Positions 53,826 to 63,737 of a stretch of DNA of 64,000 nucleotides are shown in pieces. The stretch's first letter is position 1. Each line of letters begins with the position of its first letter. This DNA comes from Actinostola sp. cb2023. Lineage: Eukaryota; Cnidaria; Anthozoa; Actiniaria; Actinostolidae. The DNA lies in assembly GCA_033675265.1 (NCBI GenBank), contig JAUJYZ010000074.1, forward strand, positions 372,001 through 436,000. Reading direction: 5' to 3'. The position numbers were made by a program, and so were the translations under genes. The notes below the pieces were generated by a model. That model saw only the letters and a program-made list of their open reading frames with translations, was not told where the DNA came from and did no database searches.

Positions 53826-54359
53826 TTTTAGACCCGCCGTTCCTAAAGACATTTCAATGCTTCCGACTAACACTCACACATCACTTGCAGCGGCTTCGAT
53901 CTTCCTAATTCGATACATTTAGGACCAGAAAAGAACTATCCGTTGAAACTATAAATTCACTCGATGATTCAAATTTTAATTTATGCTATATATAGCAACC
54001 TTCGATATGGACCAATTAGAAGGCTTGTTGTGTTATCCAATCAAAATGCATTTTAGTTCAGCCTACACCAGGGTCTTCTCTCGAGCGTCCGCCATTTTGA
54101 AAATAGCGAGAAGAGAGGGCCCTGGGGACGAGGTTGCACACAAACTCCGTGAAATCTCAGTCGAGACTCGCAACACATCCACATAAGTGCCCAGATCCCA
54201 CACGACCACACATGACACAGGAACTCCGTCACGATTAGTTTCGCTGCTCGCCTGGAGGCTCGCAGCAATTATATTATTCTTACGAGGGAGAGAGCTGAAA
54301 GGCAAGAGGGACCTACGGACAGACATACTGACATATACAAGTATTTAAAAAATATCTAT

Positions 54360-54405
54360 AGGGGGGGTTGCAACCCCCAGAACCCTCCCCCTGGATCCGC
54401 CCCTG
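54360..54405. mobile_element. GGGGCGGATCC-ended repeat, copy 4 (end only)
   Basis: Reads AACCCTCCCCCTGGATCCGC then CCCTG, the right-hand end of the family seen at 26038-26293. Confidence 0.6.
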
Positions 54406-54529
54406 GGTTTGGAGCCATTCCGATCGATTTTGAGAGAGTTTTTAAGAATACCTTGAGTTACCCTAATATTAGGGTAACTCAAGGTATTCTTAAAAACTCT
54501 CTCAAAATCGATCGGAATGGCTCCAAACC
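54406..54529. repeat. Perfect 124-bp palindrome
   Basis: Arms 54406-54467 and 54468-54529 are exact reverse complements with no spacer (centre CCCTAATATTAGGG). It can extrude as a cruciform. It joins the GGATCCGCCCC end to the inverted repeat 54528-54677. Confidence 0.95.
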
Positions 54530-54677
54530 TCACACAATTCCAAAGGACAACACAATAAACAAGTAGGACTACTTTGAGGGTTTGTAGAATTTTATTTAGA
54601 CGGTTTTCAAAGTTCGCTGTGAAGCTCCATACATTAACTGTAAATCTCGCCACAAGTCCACAGCTTGGGCTACCTGT
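54528..54677. repeat. Inverted partner of 47555-47692
   Basis: CCTCACACAATTCCAAAGGA through TGTAAATCTCGCCACAAGTC complements the left partner with very few differences. Confidence 0.85.
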
Positions 54678-54805
54678 GGTATAGCTGAAGGAAAGCTACA
54701 GCTGTCGAAATAGCCTGCGTAGCAAGCGTTTCTTTTGGGGGAAATTAAAAGGCGAAAAAGTTGTTTTTGATACGAAAAAGTTGTTTTGGGATAGCTGTGT
54801 TTCAG

Positions 54806-55614
54806 TTTTGGCCGCGCGAAACCTAAGACGAGTGCAAAAAGCTGGAATTAGGGGGAGGGGGAGAGGAGGGGAGGAAACGCTTGCTAACAAACCCCAGGTT
54901 TTTGAAAACCGCCCCTTTTACCTTTCAATAAGAACTGTCAAATTCCGACCAATCATATTCCCCCACCGAATGTAAACAAACGTCAGTACATATAGTTTCG
55001 AGTGCAATTTGGAAGAAATGTGAACTCGTGGGTTTTCAAAGAACTCAAATTTCACTCCTAATAATATATATGAAAAACATTAACATAACATTAGGAGTAT
55101 TTCACTGAAAAACACCAAATTTCTGAAGAAAACAGCGCGCGCTCAATGGCGACGTGATGATATAGCGACGCGACAGTAGCGCGCGCACTTCAACTACAAT
55201 TTTATTCAAAAACACAACAGAATCCTCAGCTTTCTTGCCATTTTCTTCACCATTCTTGTTTTTTTTCATCAAAAATCCATAGTTCCTCGGTGTATCACAA
55301 TGTTTTCAACACCAAAGTCGAGGAAACGTTTGATTTTAAGATTGTTTTAGGTTCAGTTCACTGTCGAACTAGAAATACCTCGCTTCACACTTTCTTGTCA
55401 AACCGGTTTTCAAACAAGTTATGTAGTAAAACTACTGGGAAGCCATTCTAGTGTAACGCTTGTCACGTATCGCACCAATCAGAGAGCCCGTTCGTCCACG
55501 AACGGGGGTTTTCAAAAACCTGGGGTTTGTTAGCAAGCGTTTCCTTCCCTCCTCTCCCCCTCCCCCTAATTCCGGCTTTTTGCACTCTCGACTTAGGTTT
55601 CGCGCGGCCAAAAC
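54806..55614. mobile_element. Inverted-repeat element, about 0.8 kb
   Basis: Arms of about 110 bp: GTTTTGGCCGCGCGAAACCT at the left and AGGTTTCGCGCGGCCAAAAC at the right. The inner sides contain the purine tract TTAGGGGGAGGGGGAGAGGA and GCTTGCTAACAAACCCCAGG. The related motif GCGTAGCAAGCGTTTCTTTT at 54717 also occurs inverted near 62895. Confidence 0.8.
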
Positions 55615-55639
55615 GGAATTTTCGTATCGAAAACGACAC

Positions 55640-56581
55640 CAACCTCGTCCCCAGGGCCCTCTCTTCTCGCTTTCAAAATGGCGGACGCTCGAGAGAAGAC
55701 CCTGGTGTAGGCTGGTCACGTGTCTCCAAGAATCTTGGAGGTTCGTACCCAGGCTGCCATTTTCTAGCCTCCGCATGCAGCGCCACAGGAAACCCATCTG
55801 ATAGAGTTTTAGTATTTTAGAGTTGCCTGCGGAGGCTAGTCGAAAGTAATCGAAAGGGCCTTTACTGAAGAAAATATGTTCGTTGATGTTGCGATTGTTT
55901 TGCCTCAAATAATAAATAAAATCACCTGGAGCAATTCTGGCCATTTGAAAAATAGGGGTTCGGAAGTGTAATTTAAAATGAGACATATTACAACTGAACA
56001 GGTCAGATCGACAGTTTATTCGCTATTCATACAAACACCTTTCATCTCTAACGGCTAAAGTACAAAACATGTTGACGTTGGATTGACGTGTCACATACTG
56101 CAAATCTCAAGAGCAAAAGCACTAGCAAATCATTTGTATGTAAACAACGACAATAATATATCAGTTTGCCGTGTCACCGTCAGTATATAGTCTTGCTCGT
56201 ATAAATTGATATCTTGCTTTACGGTAAACGATCTCGATCGGTGGACTTTTTCATGTTCCTAAAGACAGTTCAATGCTTCGATAACACTCACACATAATAA
56301 TAATTGAAATTTATATAGCGCTAAAATCACTTGCAGCGGCTTCGATCTTCCTAATTCGATACATTTAGGACCAGAAAAGAACTATCCTTTGAAACTATAA
56401 ATTCACTCGATACGATTCGAATTTTAATTTATGCTATATTTAGCAACCTTCGATAAGGACCAATTAGAAGGCTTGTTGTGTTATCCAATCAAAATGCGTT
56501 TTAGTTCAGCCTACACCAGGGTCTTCTCTCGAGCGTCCGCCATTTTGAAAGCGAGAAGAGAGGGCCCTGGGGACGAGGTTG
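55640..56581. mobile_element. Mutator-like element, copy 2 (942 bp)
   Basis: CAACCTCGTCCCCAGGGCCC and its complement at the ends. AAACGACAC is repeated directly outside (55631-55639 and 56582-56590). The interior is collinear with copy 1 (AATAAATAAAATCAC, GTTTGCCGTGTCACCGTCAG, GATCTCGATCGGTGGAC). It carries its own insertion at about 55754-55831, a small hairpin (CTAGCCTCCGCATGCAG and GCGGAGGCTAG) absent from copy 1. Confidence 0.93.
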
Positions 56582-57368
56582 AAACGACACGGCTCAAAAA
56601 CCGCACGCATGCGCATTAGGATCATGAAATTTCGAAAACAAGATGGCGGACGAAGACGGCCTCTCTAAACTTCAACTTCATGGAGATATAAACCTATTAA
56701 TTTAAGCTCTTTTCACGAAGAGAGTCAAACCAGGGAAAGGTTATTAACTTATCTACCTGTCTGAAGTACTCGAGGTTCCAAGAGATTTGCAGTTTTTAAA
56801 ATCAAAGACGGTAAACGTAGCCATCTTCACGGACATAGTCGATTCTTGGAATTTCGACATCGCCTTACATTTTACCCAGACTTAAGGTCAGTTTTGCAGA
56901 CATAAGGGTTTTGATGTGCTCAAAATACTTTTAAGGCCTTTACTTACAACATATCAAAAACCCACTTTTTTTCATCGATGACCCATTTTTGTAATTTGCA
57001 TTTGAAGTTTGGTTATATTATTCATGCAGTCGAAAAACCGTAAACAAATCGTGTAGTCATCGTGTAGTTTATTGTCGTACGTTTTGAAGAAGTGATTATC
57101 CCAGCGCCCAAAGTTGTATATTATTGATTCATAAAGCTATAGCTTACTTCAAATTGATTATTTTAATAAAAACGATGTGCCTTTATCTCTTTTGTCTGTC
57201 TTTAATCGATCTAGATAATATATTATAGGCAGCTGCTATATGAAGACGATTTTCCCGCCTTTTGCTCTCAGCTAGACGCGTCCGCGCACAGCTTGCTTTT
57301 AAATGGCTTTCTATTGACTTTTCCGTAGACACCGGAAAACGATTGAAACGATTAGCTTTTTTGAGAAA
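56582..57368. other. Upstream region of the transposase-like gene
   Basis: Includes ACAAGATGGCGGACGAAG at about 56639, a YY1-like motif and also a short 20-codon frame (MADEDGLSKLQ...). No further exon recognised. Confidence 0.4.
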
Positions 57369-60300
57369 ATGGAGTCACTTTGCATTGAATCACATAGAGT
57401 TTTACGGAACAACAAAGCTGATGAATGTTGGGGAAGGGTGGAATTTTATACCAAATTCCAAGCTTGTTGTTTAGGTTTCGTCGACAGTGTTTACCTGTGT
57501 CGTTCTCACTATTTACAAAAATCTCGAAAAGAAAAAAGATGCTGTTACCCTTTCAGTGGTCCCTGCTCAAAAAACCTTGTTACATGTCCATCACGTCTTT
57601 CGCTGGTTTTCAAACATTTAAATGTTTTATGGAAAGAAACAGATTTCCAATGCATTTGCAATGTGCATTTGAAAGAGGCAGATTGTCACGAGATTATCGC
57701 AAAACACCCTGAATACGAACCGCCTAGTACTAGAAAGGTATGCTATGTTTCATATTTAAACACAATTAATACAAAAAAAACATTGGTTTCTTTATTGAGA
57801 AAACTTATGAATGAACAACTGCAGAGACACCATGATGAACACACAGAAGATAGTAAAATTACAAAACTGGAAGAAGAAAATGAACGTTTAATAAGAGCCT
57901 TGAGTGAACAAAAAGAAACAAATGAAAATTTAAAAAAGAAGGCCAGCATGCTAGAAGAGAAAAATTCTGCAATTCAAGAAAAACTTCAAGGTATTAGGAT
58001 GAGATTAATAAGTCATGCAAATAATGTTCAATTGATCTAGCTAAATGATTAAAACTGAATAAAAAGGTGGGATTGATTTCAGGAGAACAATTTGACACAC
58101 TGGTCAAGTCATTCCAGCAGGCATTCACATCCTCATCAAACAAGGATGAGCTGTTTGACCCCCAAAATATGAAAGTATTCTGTTGTGAACACGCCCCCGG
58201 CTTATTTGAAATGCTGCTTAAGTCAATCACAAATGACGAGAAAAATGGCACCGAGCCATAGTCGAATGGATCGACAAGAAAGACGTGTTGTGAGTCTGTT
58301 ACACACACTCAGCTTCTTTCGCAACCAGGTACTGATAACTGATCTGTTAATAAAGAAAGTATATTCAATTAATAATTAGGATGTTACTTAGAACAGGACA
58401 TGTGAAGAAACAAAACTGTTACAATGTGTTTGAAAAATGTTCACAATTTGTAATGGATGGACAATGAAAATGTTATATAGCCTGAGAAAACAGCTGTCAT
58501 TTCGGCGAGGAGTCGGGGAGCGAACGAAACGACAGCTGTTTTCTCAGGTGAACTATTATAGTGATATATAGCACTAATTAAAGAATGGTATTGTGCACTA
58601 CATGTGCTTTCTAAGGGAAAGCAGACTAAAGCATGTCATTTACTTTATTGAAAGAAAACAAATCAGCTACAAAAGGCAAATGGCCTCCATTTAAAGCAAA
58701 GTGGTGCCAGTTATGATGCACTTATGACTGGCATGTTGTTGGGATACTCCACCCACCCCAACACTCTGGTAAATTATTCTAAACATTTGGTGACAGAAAA
58801 CAAAACACACTTAAAGAAAGCAATAAAAGAAGCTGTAATTGTAAGTAATTTAGGAGTACTAACACAGAAATGGGCATATACAGTTATGCCATAAATTTAT
58901 TTATAACATAGCATTCATATATTGCGCGCTCTGATTGGCTAATTAGCATGCGCGAGCGTGCATCCATAACTCAATGGACACACGCTCACGTCATCGGCAT
59001 AGCGCGCGCTCTGAAATCAATTTGAAAATAAAATTGTTTTATTTGAATTTGCAGTAACTATGTTACAAAAGAAATGGTCAACGCTTCAGCTGTGCGTCCA
59101 TCGAGTTATGGATGCACTTGGTCGGATGCTAAGCACTCAAGAAGCTAGAGTCGCATTCGGCTATGCCTCGTGCGGCTCTTACGCTTCTCTCATGCTTAGC
59201 AACCTCCCGCGTGCATCCATAACTTGATGGACGCACGCTGAGCGTTGACCATTCCTTCAACAGTAGTGGAGGTAGTTCTAAAATAATTATTATTTCGCCC
59301 AAAAGTATAATTATAATAATACAATAAGTATTCTTATCCCATGAGAAATGTTGTTTTTATTTTCAAAAATAAAAACTTCATTGATTTTGTCCTCAAAGAT
59401 GGCAACCACGATAACATGGGGCAGGGCATACTGATACAGCTGAGTCAATTCCTTCAAAAGCAAATTTTAGGGAATATTATTTCCTTACCATCAAAACTTA
59501 TTTTTTTATCCCAGAAAAAATCCATGGTAGTACTTCTAGAGGATGACATGCACTTTATCCACACCAAGAAATCACCACGTGACATGATCACGTCCACATG
59601 CTGGCATATGTGTACTGGCCTGGCTGACATTCATGACCATATACCTTCCCTGCAGAGGCCTACTGTACTACCTGTACACAGGGAAATACATGTGCTAATG
59701 AAAAATGGGAATCGTGCATTTTGTAGGGGAGGGGTAAGCATTGAAGACATCCTTGAGTATTTCACCAATGATGGAGCAGTAAGTAGCTATTACTTAAATA
59801 GCTATTTGGAGGCTGCTCCAAGGGAATACACAGAACTGGATTTGTCCATTGCCAAGAAGAGTTGTGACAACCTAAGGTACAAGAATGCGTGAAATTATAT
59901 ATGTCATTATAACCCAACGATACATTTATAATTATTATATTACCATCAGGGCATACACAGGAGAAGACAGACGTGCTTTAGAGTTGTTGAGAACATCATG
60001 GTTAATCGATGAATTTCAACAAGATCTTCATAGTAAACATGATTATAGAATTGCTCTTCAACATCTTTTAGCGGAGGCACCATCTTTATCAGCATACATG
60101 GATGGTAATCTTCTTATTCTTGGAGGAGATTTTCCAACTTGGAAATTCAATAAGAAATTAATTGCTGAGGTTAGTGTCTGATAGAAAAATGAAGAAATGA
60201 ATGCATGAGTACAAGTCATACATTTGTACCTTCTATATACATTTACCCCCTGAGTGGAGTTTCGTTATCTCAAACCCGATCCTAGGGACCAGCTAATAGG

Positions 60301-62431
60301 TTTGAGATTACGGGGGGTTCAAAATACATGTATTCAGGGTATAAAATAAACAATAATTAACACTGAAGCAAATCTTGAGGACCTCACTTCAAGTTCGAAA
60401 TAACGAAAACTGTTTGAGATATCCAGGGTTTGAGAGCATGGGACTCCACTGCAAAATATATATGTTTAATTAATAATGTTTATTATTTTACCATCTTAAA
60501 GTGGAATCCAAGGACAGATCCCCAGTTCCTGTCATCAGTAATACCATGGCAAGGACCATTTCACATATCTCTTAACATCCAGGAAACTACCATCATGCTA
60601 TTCAGGCCTTTCTTTGTTAAGCTTTATAAAGCTCTGTTTGGTGTAAACAAAGTCCTTCCACAACGTCCGAAATCTGAGAAGATAGCTATCCTGATTGCAT
60701 CAGCTTTTGGAGGATGGTCAATCATTCGAGACATTGTGAAGAATCACTTTGGGCCCTACTGCAAAGATCCTCAATATGCAATGCTTCTGCATTTACTTGA
60801 TGATATTGTGCCTCTCACATTTTACTTCTATGTTGTTGACTTCCGTGGAGGAGATTTTGATCACTGGTTTGACATCATGTTCAGAGTTGCAGTTCAGTTC
60901 ATTATCTACAGAAGGAGGAATTATGATAAGGCAACCATCTGCAGTTTGTCAGATATAATCTACCATCTCAGATCAAAACCAGGATTTGTTAACTTGGTAA
61001 CAAATTACTTGAACATACTAACTGAAAAGAAAGTTGAAGTATTTCATTCAAAGTTAAGAAGGTAATTGTGAAATCTGTAGTTTCATTACAAAATACAGAT
61101 AAACTTCATGTCACCATGTTGTTTTTTTTAGTTTAAAAAAATGAAATGATGAAAAGATGTGAAAATATTGTCTCAGGTCCCAGATGCTGTTTGGTATGGA
61201 AATTATGAGTGAAATATTTTCAAGTAAAGCACTCATATATACATGTCTATGTAATTAAACATGTACATATATGTACAGCTAAAGTGACTCATGTTTTTTT
61301 CCTATCATTAATTAACAGAGCTGTACCACCATGGGCCACTCCTACATATATAAGAGAACAAGCTCATGTCTTAAGTGCCCAACGATTTCATGGTCAATTT
61401 TTAGAGAATTTTCTTCCCAACTATCAACGAGGGAATGGAGAAGACAACCTGGGCCATCAAGCCCTTGTATCTGCCGAGTTCTTGATTGATATTTTTAGAG
61501 AAGTGTGGATGACCATTGGCCAAACTCAGAAAATTCCAAAAGGTCGTTACAAATGCCAGGTAGTGTTCAACACAACAAATTAACATTTATATAGTTTGTT
61601 AAACCTTGGGACAAATTTCCATTTTAAACTAAAAAAATCCTGTTTTCTTTTAGTCATTCTACTTGCCTGCACTGGATGCAACTCTAGATATCAGATGCTT
61701 TCCTCTGGGATATGCTTTTCATGAACAACTACAGCCAGATCCATTGGTATTCTGTGATTTACCACAATGTCGTGCTGAAGATGACTCTCAGCCAAATGTT
61801 CAGAGATTAAACTGTGGTCATTCCTTTCATAAATGCTGTATGTTTGATATCAATCGCTGTTTTGGAGATCACCATTATGCCATAACAGATGATGTTTTCT
61901 GTCCAGTTTGTCATGAGCCTTTAAGAGAAAAGATGTCAGCATTAGCACTGACAATGAACAGGTAAGGGTATTATTAAGGGTATTTAGGCCGAAAGTTCTA
62001 GATTTTACAATTGCATGCTAACATACAAATTATCAAGCAAGGGCTAAGAAAACCTGAACAGTTTTGGAGAGACATTTTCAACAGTAACTTAGGCTTAAGT
62101 AAGCTTATATCCGCTAAGTTTATGTTTTAAAATAGAGCCAACAATTCAGTTTGGTAGTGTATTTACCTTCATGTTTAAATGATATATTACTATTTCCATA
62201 TTTAGATATCTTGCTGGTGAAGACGACGTAGACGTTGGAGAAGACGATCAAGACAACAACGATGATGAGGACGACGATAGTGAAGACGAATCCAAAGACA
62301 CAAATCAAAGTTATCGACATAAAGTTTCTGAGGTTAAAAGCAAGCTTGCAAAACAACTGATTTCTCTTCCACCACGAGACAACATCCCGAGTTACAGTAG
62401 CTGTCATTCCAAGCCAGTCTTGAAAATGTGA
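57369..62431 (+). CDS. Transposase-derived-like protein with coiled coil, DUF6589-like core and RING-H2 end
   Basis: Exons: 57369-57737, 57825-57990, 58083-58328, 58667-58840, about 59329-59876, 59950-60169, 60502-61061, 61319-61559, 61654-61961 and 62206-62431 (TGA), about 1018 residues. The first intron is short and frame-neutral, so it may be retained. One extra A in the run 58241-58245 breaks exon 3, while all other joints fit. The N-terminus is Cys-rich (VYLCRSHYLQK), then comes a coiled coil (ITKLEEENERLIRALSEQKE). The core has KANGLHLKQSGASYDALMTG, EDDMHFIHTKKSP, GDFPTWKFNKKLI, IPWQGPFHISLNIQE, RRRNYDKATIC and VEVFHSKLRR, in the order I associate with DUF6589-type, transposon-linked proteins. 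The C-terminus has a RING-H2 (CDLPQC, CGHSFHKCC, CPVC) and a long Asp/Glu tail. It could be an E3 ligase built on a transposase. No terminal repeats are seen around it. Confidence 0.75.
58478..58550. mobile_element. Small foldback repeat (TAGCCTGAGAAAACAGCTG), copy 2
   Basis: TAGCCTGAGAAAACAGCTGT at the left and ACAGCTGTTTTCTCAGGTG at the right, as at 21330-21410. It lies in intron 3 of the transposase-like gene. Confidence 0.65.
58920..59260. repeat. Inverted repeat in intron 4 of the transposase-like gene
   Basis: GCGTGCATCCATAACTCAAT occurs direct and inverted (ATCGAGTTATGGATGCACTT; GTGCATCCATAACTTGATGG), with GCGCGCTCTGATTGGCTAAT nearby. Likely a decayed element. Confidence 0.55.
60250..60460. 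repeat. Decayed inverted repeat in intron
   Basis: TGAGTGGAGTTTCGTTATCT at the left and ATGGGACTCCACTGCA at the right, with TTTGAGAT repeated inside. Similar GTGGAGT-ended repeats are common in such genomes. Confidence 0.45.
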
Positions 62432-62993
62432 TTCATAAGTCAGTTTTCTTTAAGGAGTTTCTTTCTTTATCATAATGATGTAAGCTATAATTACGTGGAA
62501 AGAGATTGCCACATTTCAAACAACACGTGTTGTAAGATGTGTCGAAAGTTGTCACTACCGAGGTCGATATCGAGGTAAATGCGAAGGTAAATGCCCATAT
62601 TTAAACTAGAGGTTGAATGCTGGCTTCGTTCCTCGACTGATCTTTAGATTGTCATCGTGTTTCCATAGATATAACAATATTTGCGAAGCAATAATTTTAG
62701 AATAAATCCACGAAAACTCTAAATTCGTTTGACCGCCATTTTGTGATGAGCCTGCAAAAAATCAGCGGTTTATAGTTGTGCGCATGATCAGTGCATTTTT
62801 GTATTGACCAATCAGCGGTTTTTGAGCGTGTGAAAGGGGGAAATTATTGAGGGAAAACGACATTTTCTTCATTCAATTTCCCCCAAAAGAAACGCTTGCT
62901 ACGCAGTATTAAATGCAAGGAGTATGCAACGATGAGCTGCGTCTTGTATTAAACATCGACAACACACTGCAGGAAACCCACTGCAGCTGAACC
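62432..62993. other. Intergenic, with repeat fragment next to kinase gene
   Basis: 62740-62910 contains GACCAATCAGCGGTTTTTGA and CCCAAAAGAAACGCTTGCTA, the latter shared in inverse with 54717-54745. No exon. The kinase 5' region may derive partly from this repeat. Confidence 0.5.
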
Positions 62994-63737
62994 ATGGGCC
63001 AAAATAATGTTCGTTTTGTCAAGCTTTTGGGTAAAGGTAGTTATGGTGAAGTGTACAAGGCTAAATGGCACGGCCAGCTAGTCGCAGCAAAGCGTATTCA
63101 CCCGCTTCTTGTCTACTATGACACCGAAGCTAACAACGACAATGGCGTGGTTGCAAAATTTGTCGAAGAGTGCGAGCTTCTTCGCCGTTTGAAGCACCCA
63201 AACATCGTTGAAATGATTTGTGTAGTCGCTGAGGACAAGAAGCCTCCAATTTTAATAACAGAGCTTCTTGACTGTGACTTGGGTTGCTATTTCAAAGAGC
63301 GAAATTCAGAGTTATTACTAGAAGAACAACTGGCCGCCATCATGCTCGATGTCGCGAAAGGACTCGAGTATTTGCATGAACAAGAACCGCCTATCGTTCA
63401 CAGAGACATTTGCCCGAAGAATATTTTACTCGATAAAAGGAATCGTACTTCAGTGAAAGCGAAAATCGCCGACGTCGGGCTTGCAAAAATCCTTGGAGAA
63501 GGCAGTAAAGAGCTTTCTCCAGTTCCAGGTACACTAGCTTACATGGCTCCAGAAACCTTTGGTTCTTTGAGCTCTTGGGGAGGAAAACAGCTCAAATATG
63601 GAACACAAATTGATATATTTTCGTTTGGAATGACTCTTCTTGAAGGAATGATCGGAGTTTTGCCGTGTCCCAAAGAAAATCCCCTTGCCAAGCTTGAAGG
63701 CAAGTCATATGTTGATATGTTTTCGATAGAGCTTTAA
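62994..63737 (+). CDS. Protein kinase-like, C-terminally truncated
   Basis: Single exon, 247 residues, start MGQNNVRFVKLLGKGSYGEV with the glycine-rich loop, then KWHGQLVAAKRIH (VAIK-type Lys) and a Glu helix (VEECELLRRLKHPNIV). The catalytic loop is HRDICPKNILL (HRD present, Cys-Pro-Lys-Asn following). The metal-binding motif is ADVGLAKIL, so DFG is DVG. The P+1 region GTLAYMAPETF and DIFSFGMTLLEGMIG are present. The frame ends shortly after, so the C-lobe helices beyond subdomain IX are missing. It resembles the tyrosine-kinase-like (TKL) group. It may be a pseudogene, a recent partial copy, or a first exon whose continuation lies outside the window. AATAAA at 63857-63862 could end the transcript. 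Confidence 0.8.
   Translation: MGQNNVRFVKLLGKGSYGEVYKAKWHGQLVAAKRIHPLLVYYDTEANNDNGVVAKFVEECELLRRLKHPNIVEMICVVAEDKKPPILITELLDCDLGCYFKERNSELLLEEQLAAIMLDVAKGLEYLHEQEPPIVHRDICPKNILLDKRNRTSVKAKIADVGLAKILGEGSKELSPVPGTLAYMAPETFGSLSSWGGKQLKYGTQIDIFSFGMTLLEGMIGVLPCPKENPLAKLEGKSYVDMFSIEL

Larger units (their letters stand above)
52173..53838. mobile_element. 1.67-kb element whose TIRs contain 7-bp satellite arrays
   Basis: Ends GGCGGGTCTAAAACGCAGGT and its exact complement. GTTCCTAAAGAC stands directly outside both ends (52161-52172 and 53839-53850), and copy 2 of the host element has the site once. Arms extend to about 52885 and 53285. They comprise the heptamer array and then unique sequence (for example CAACTACAATAAAATGTTTC). 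The spacer of about 400 bp has no frame. Long TIRs and a 10-12 bp duplication are compatible with Mutator-like elements. Confidence 0.9.
51586..54136. mobile_element. Mutator-like element, copy 1 (interrupted)
   Basis: Ends CAACCTCGTCCCCAGG and CCTGGGGACGAGGTTG, with TIRs of about 75 bp including AAAATGGCGGACGCTCGAGA. The 9-mer CACACAAAC flanks both sides (51577-51585 and 54137-54145). The body matches copy 2 (55640-56581) except for an insertion at 52173-53838. No transposase frame, so non-autonomous. Confidence 0.92.

Noticed and set aside
55432..55986. 184-codon minus frame
   Set aside because: It runs across the junction of two transposons (arm of 54806-55614 and start of copy 2), so it cannot be an old gene, and no domain is recognisable.
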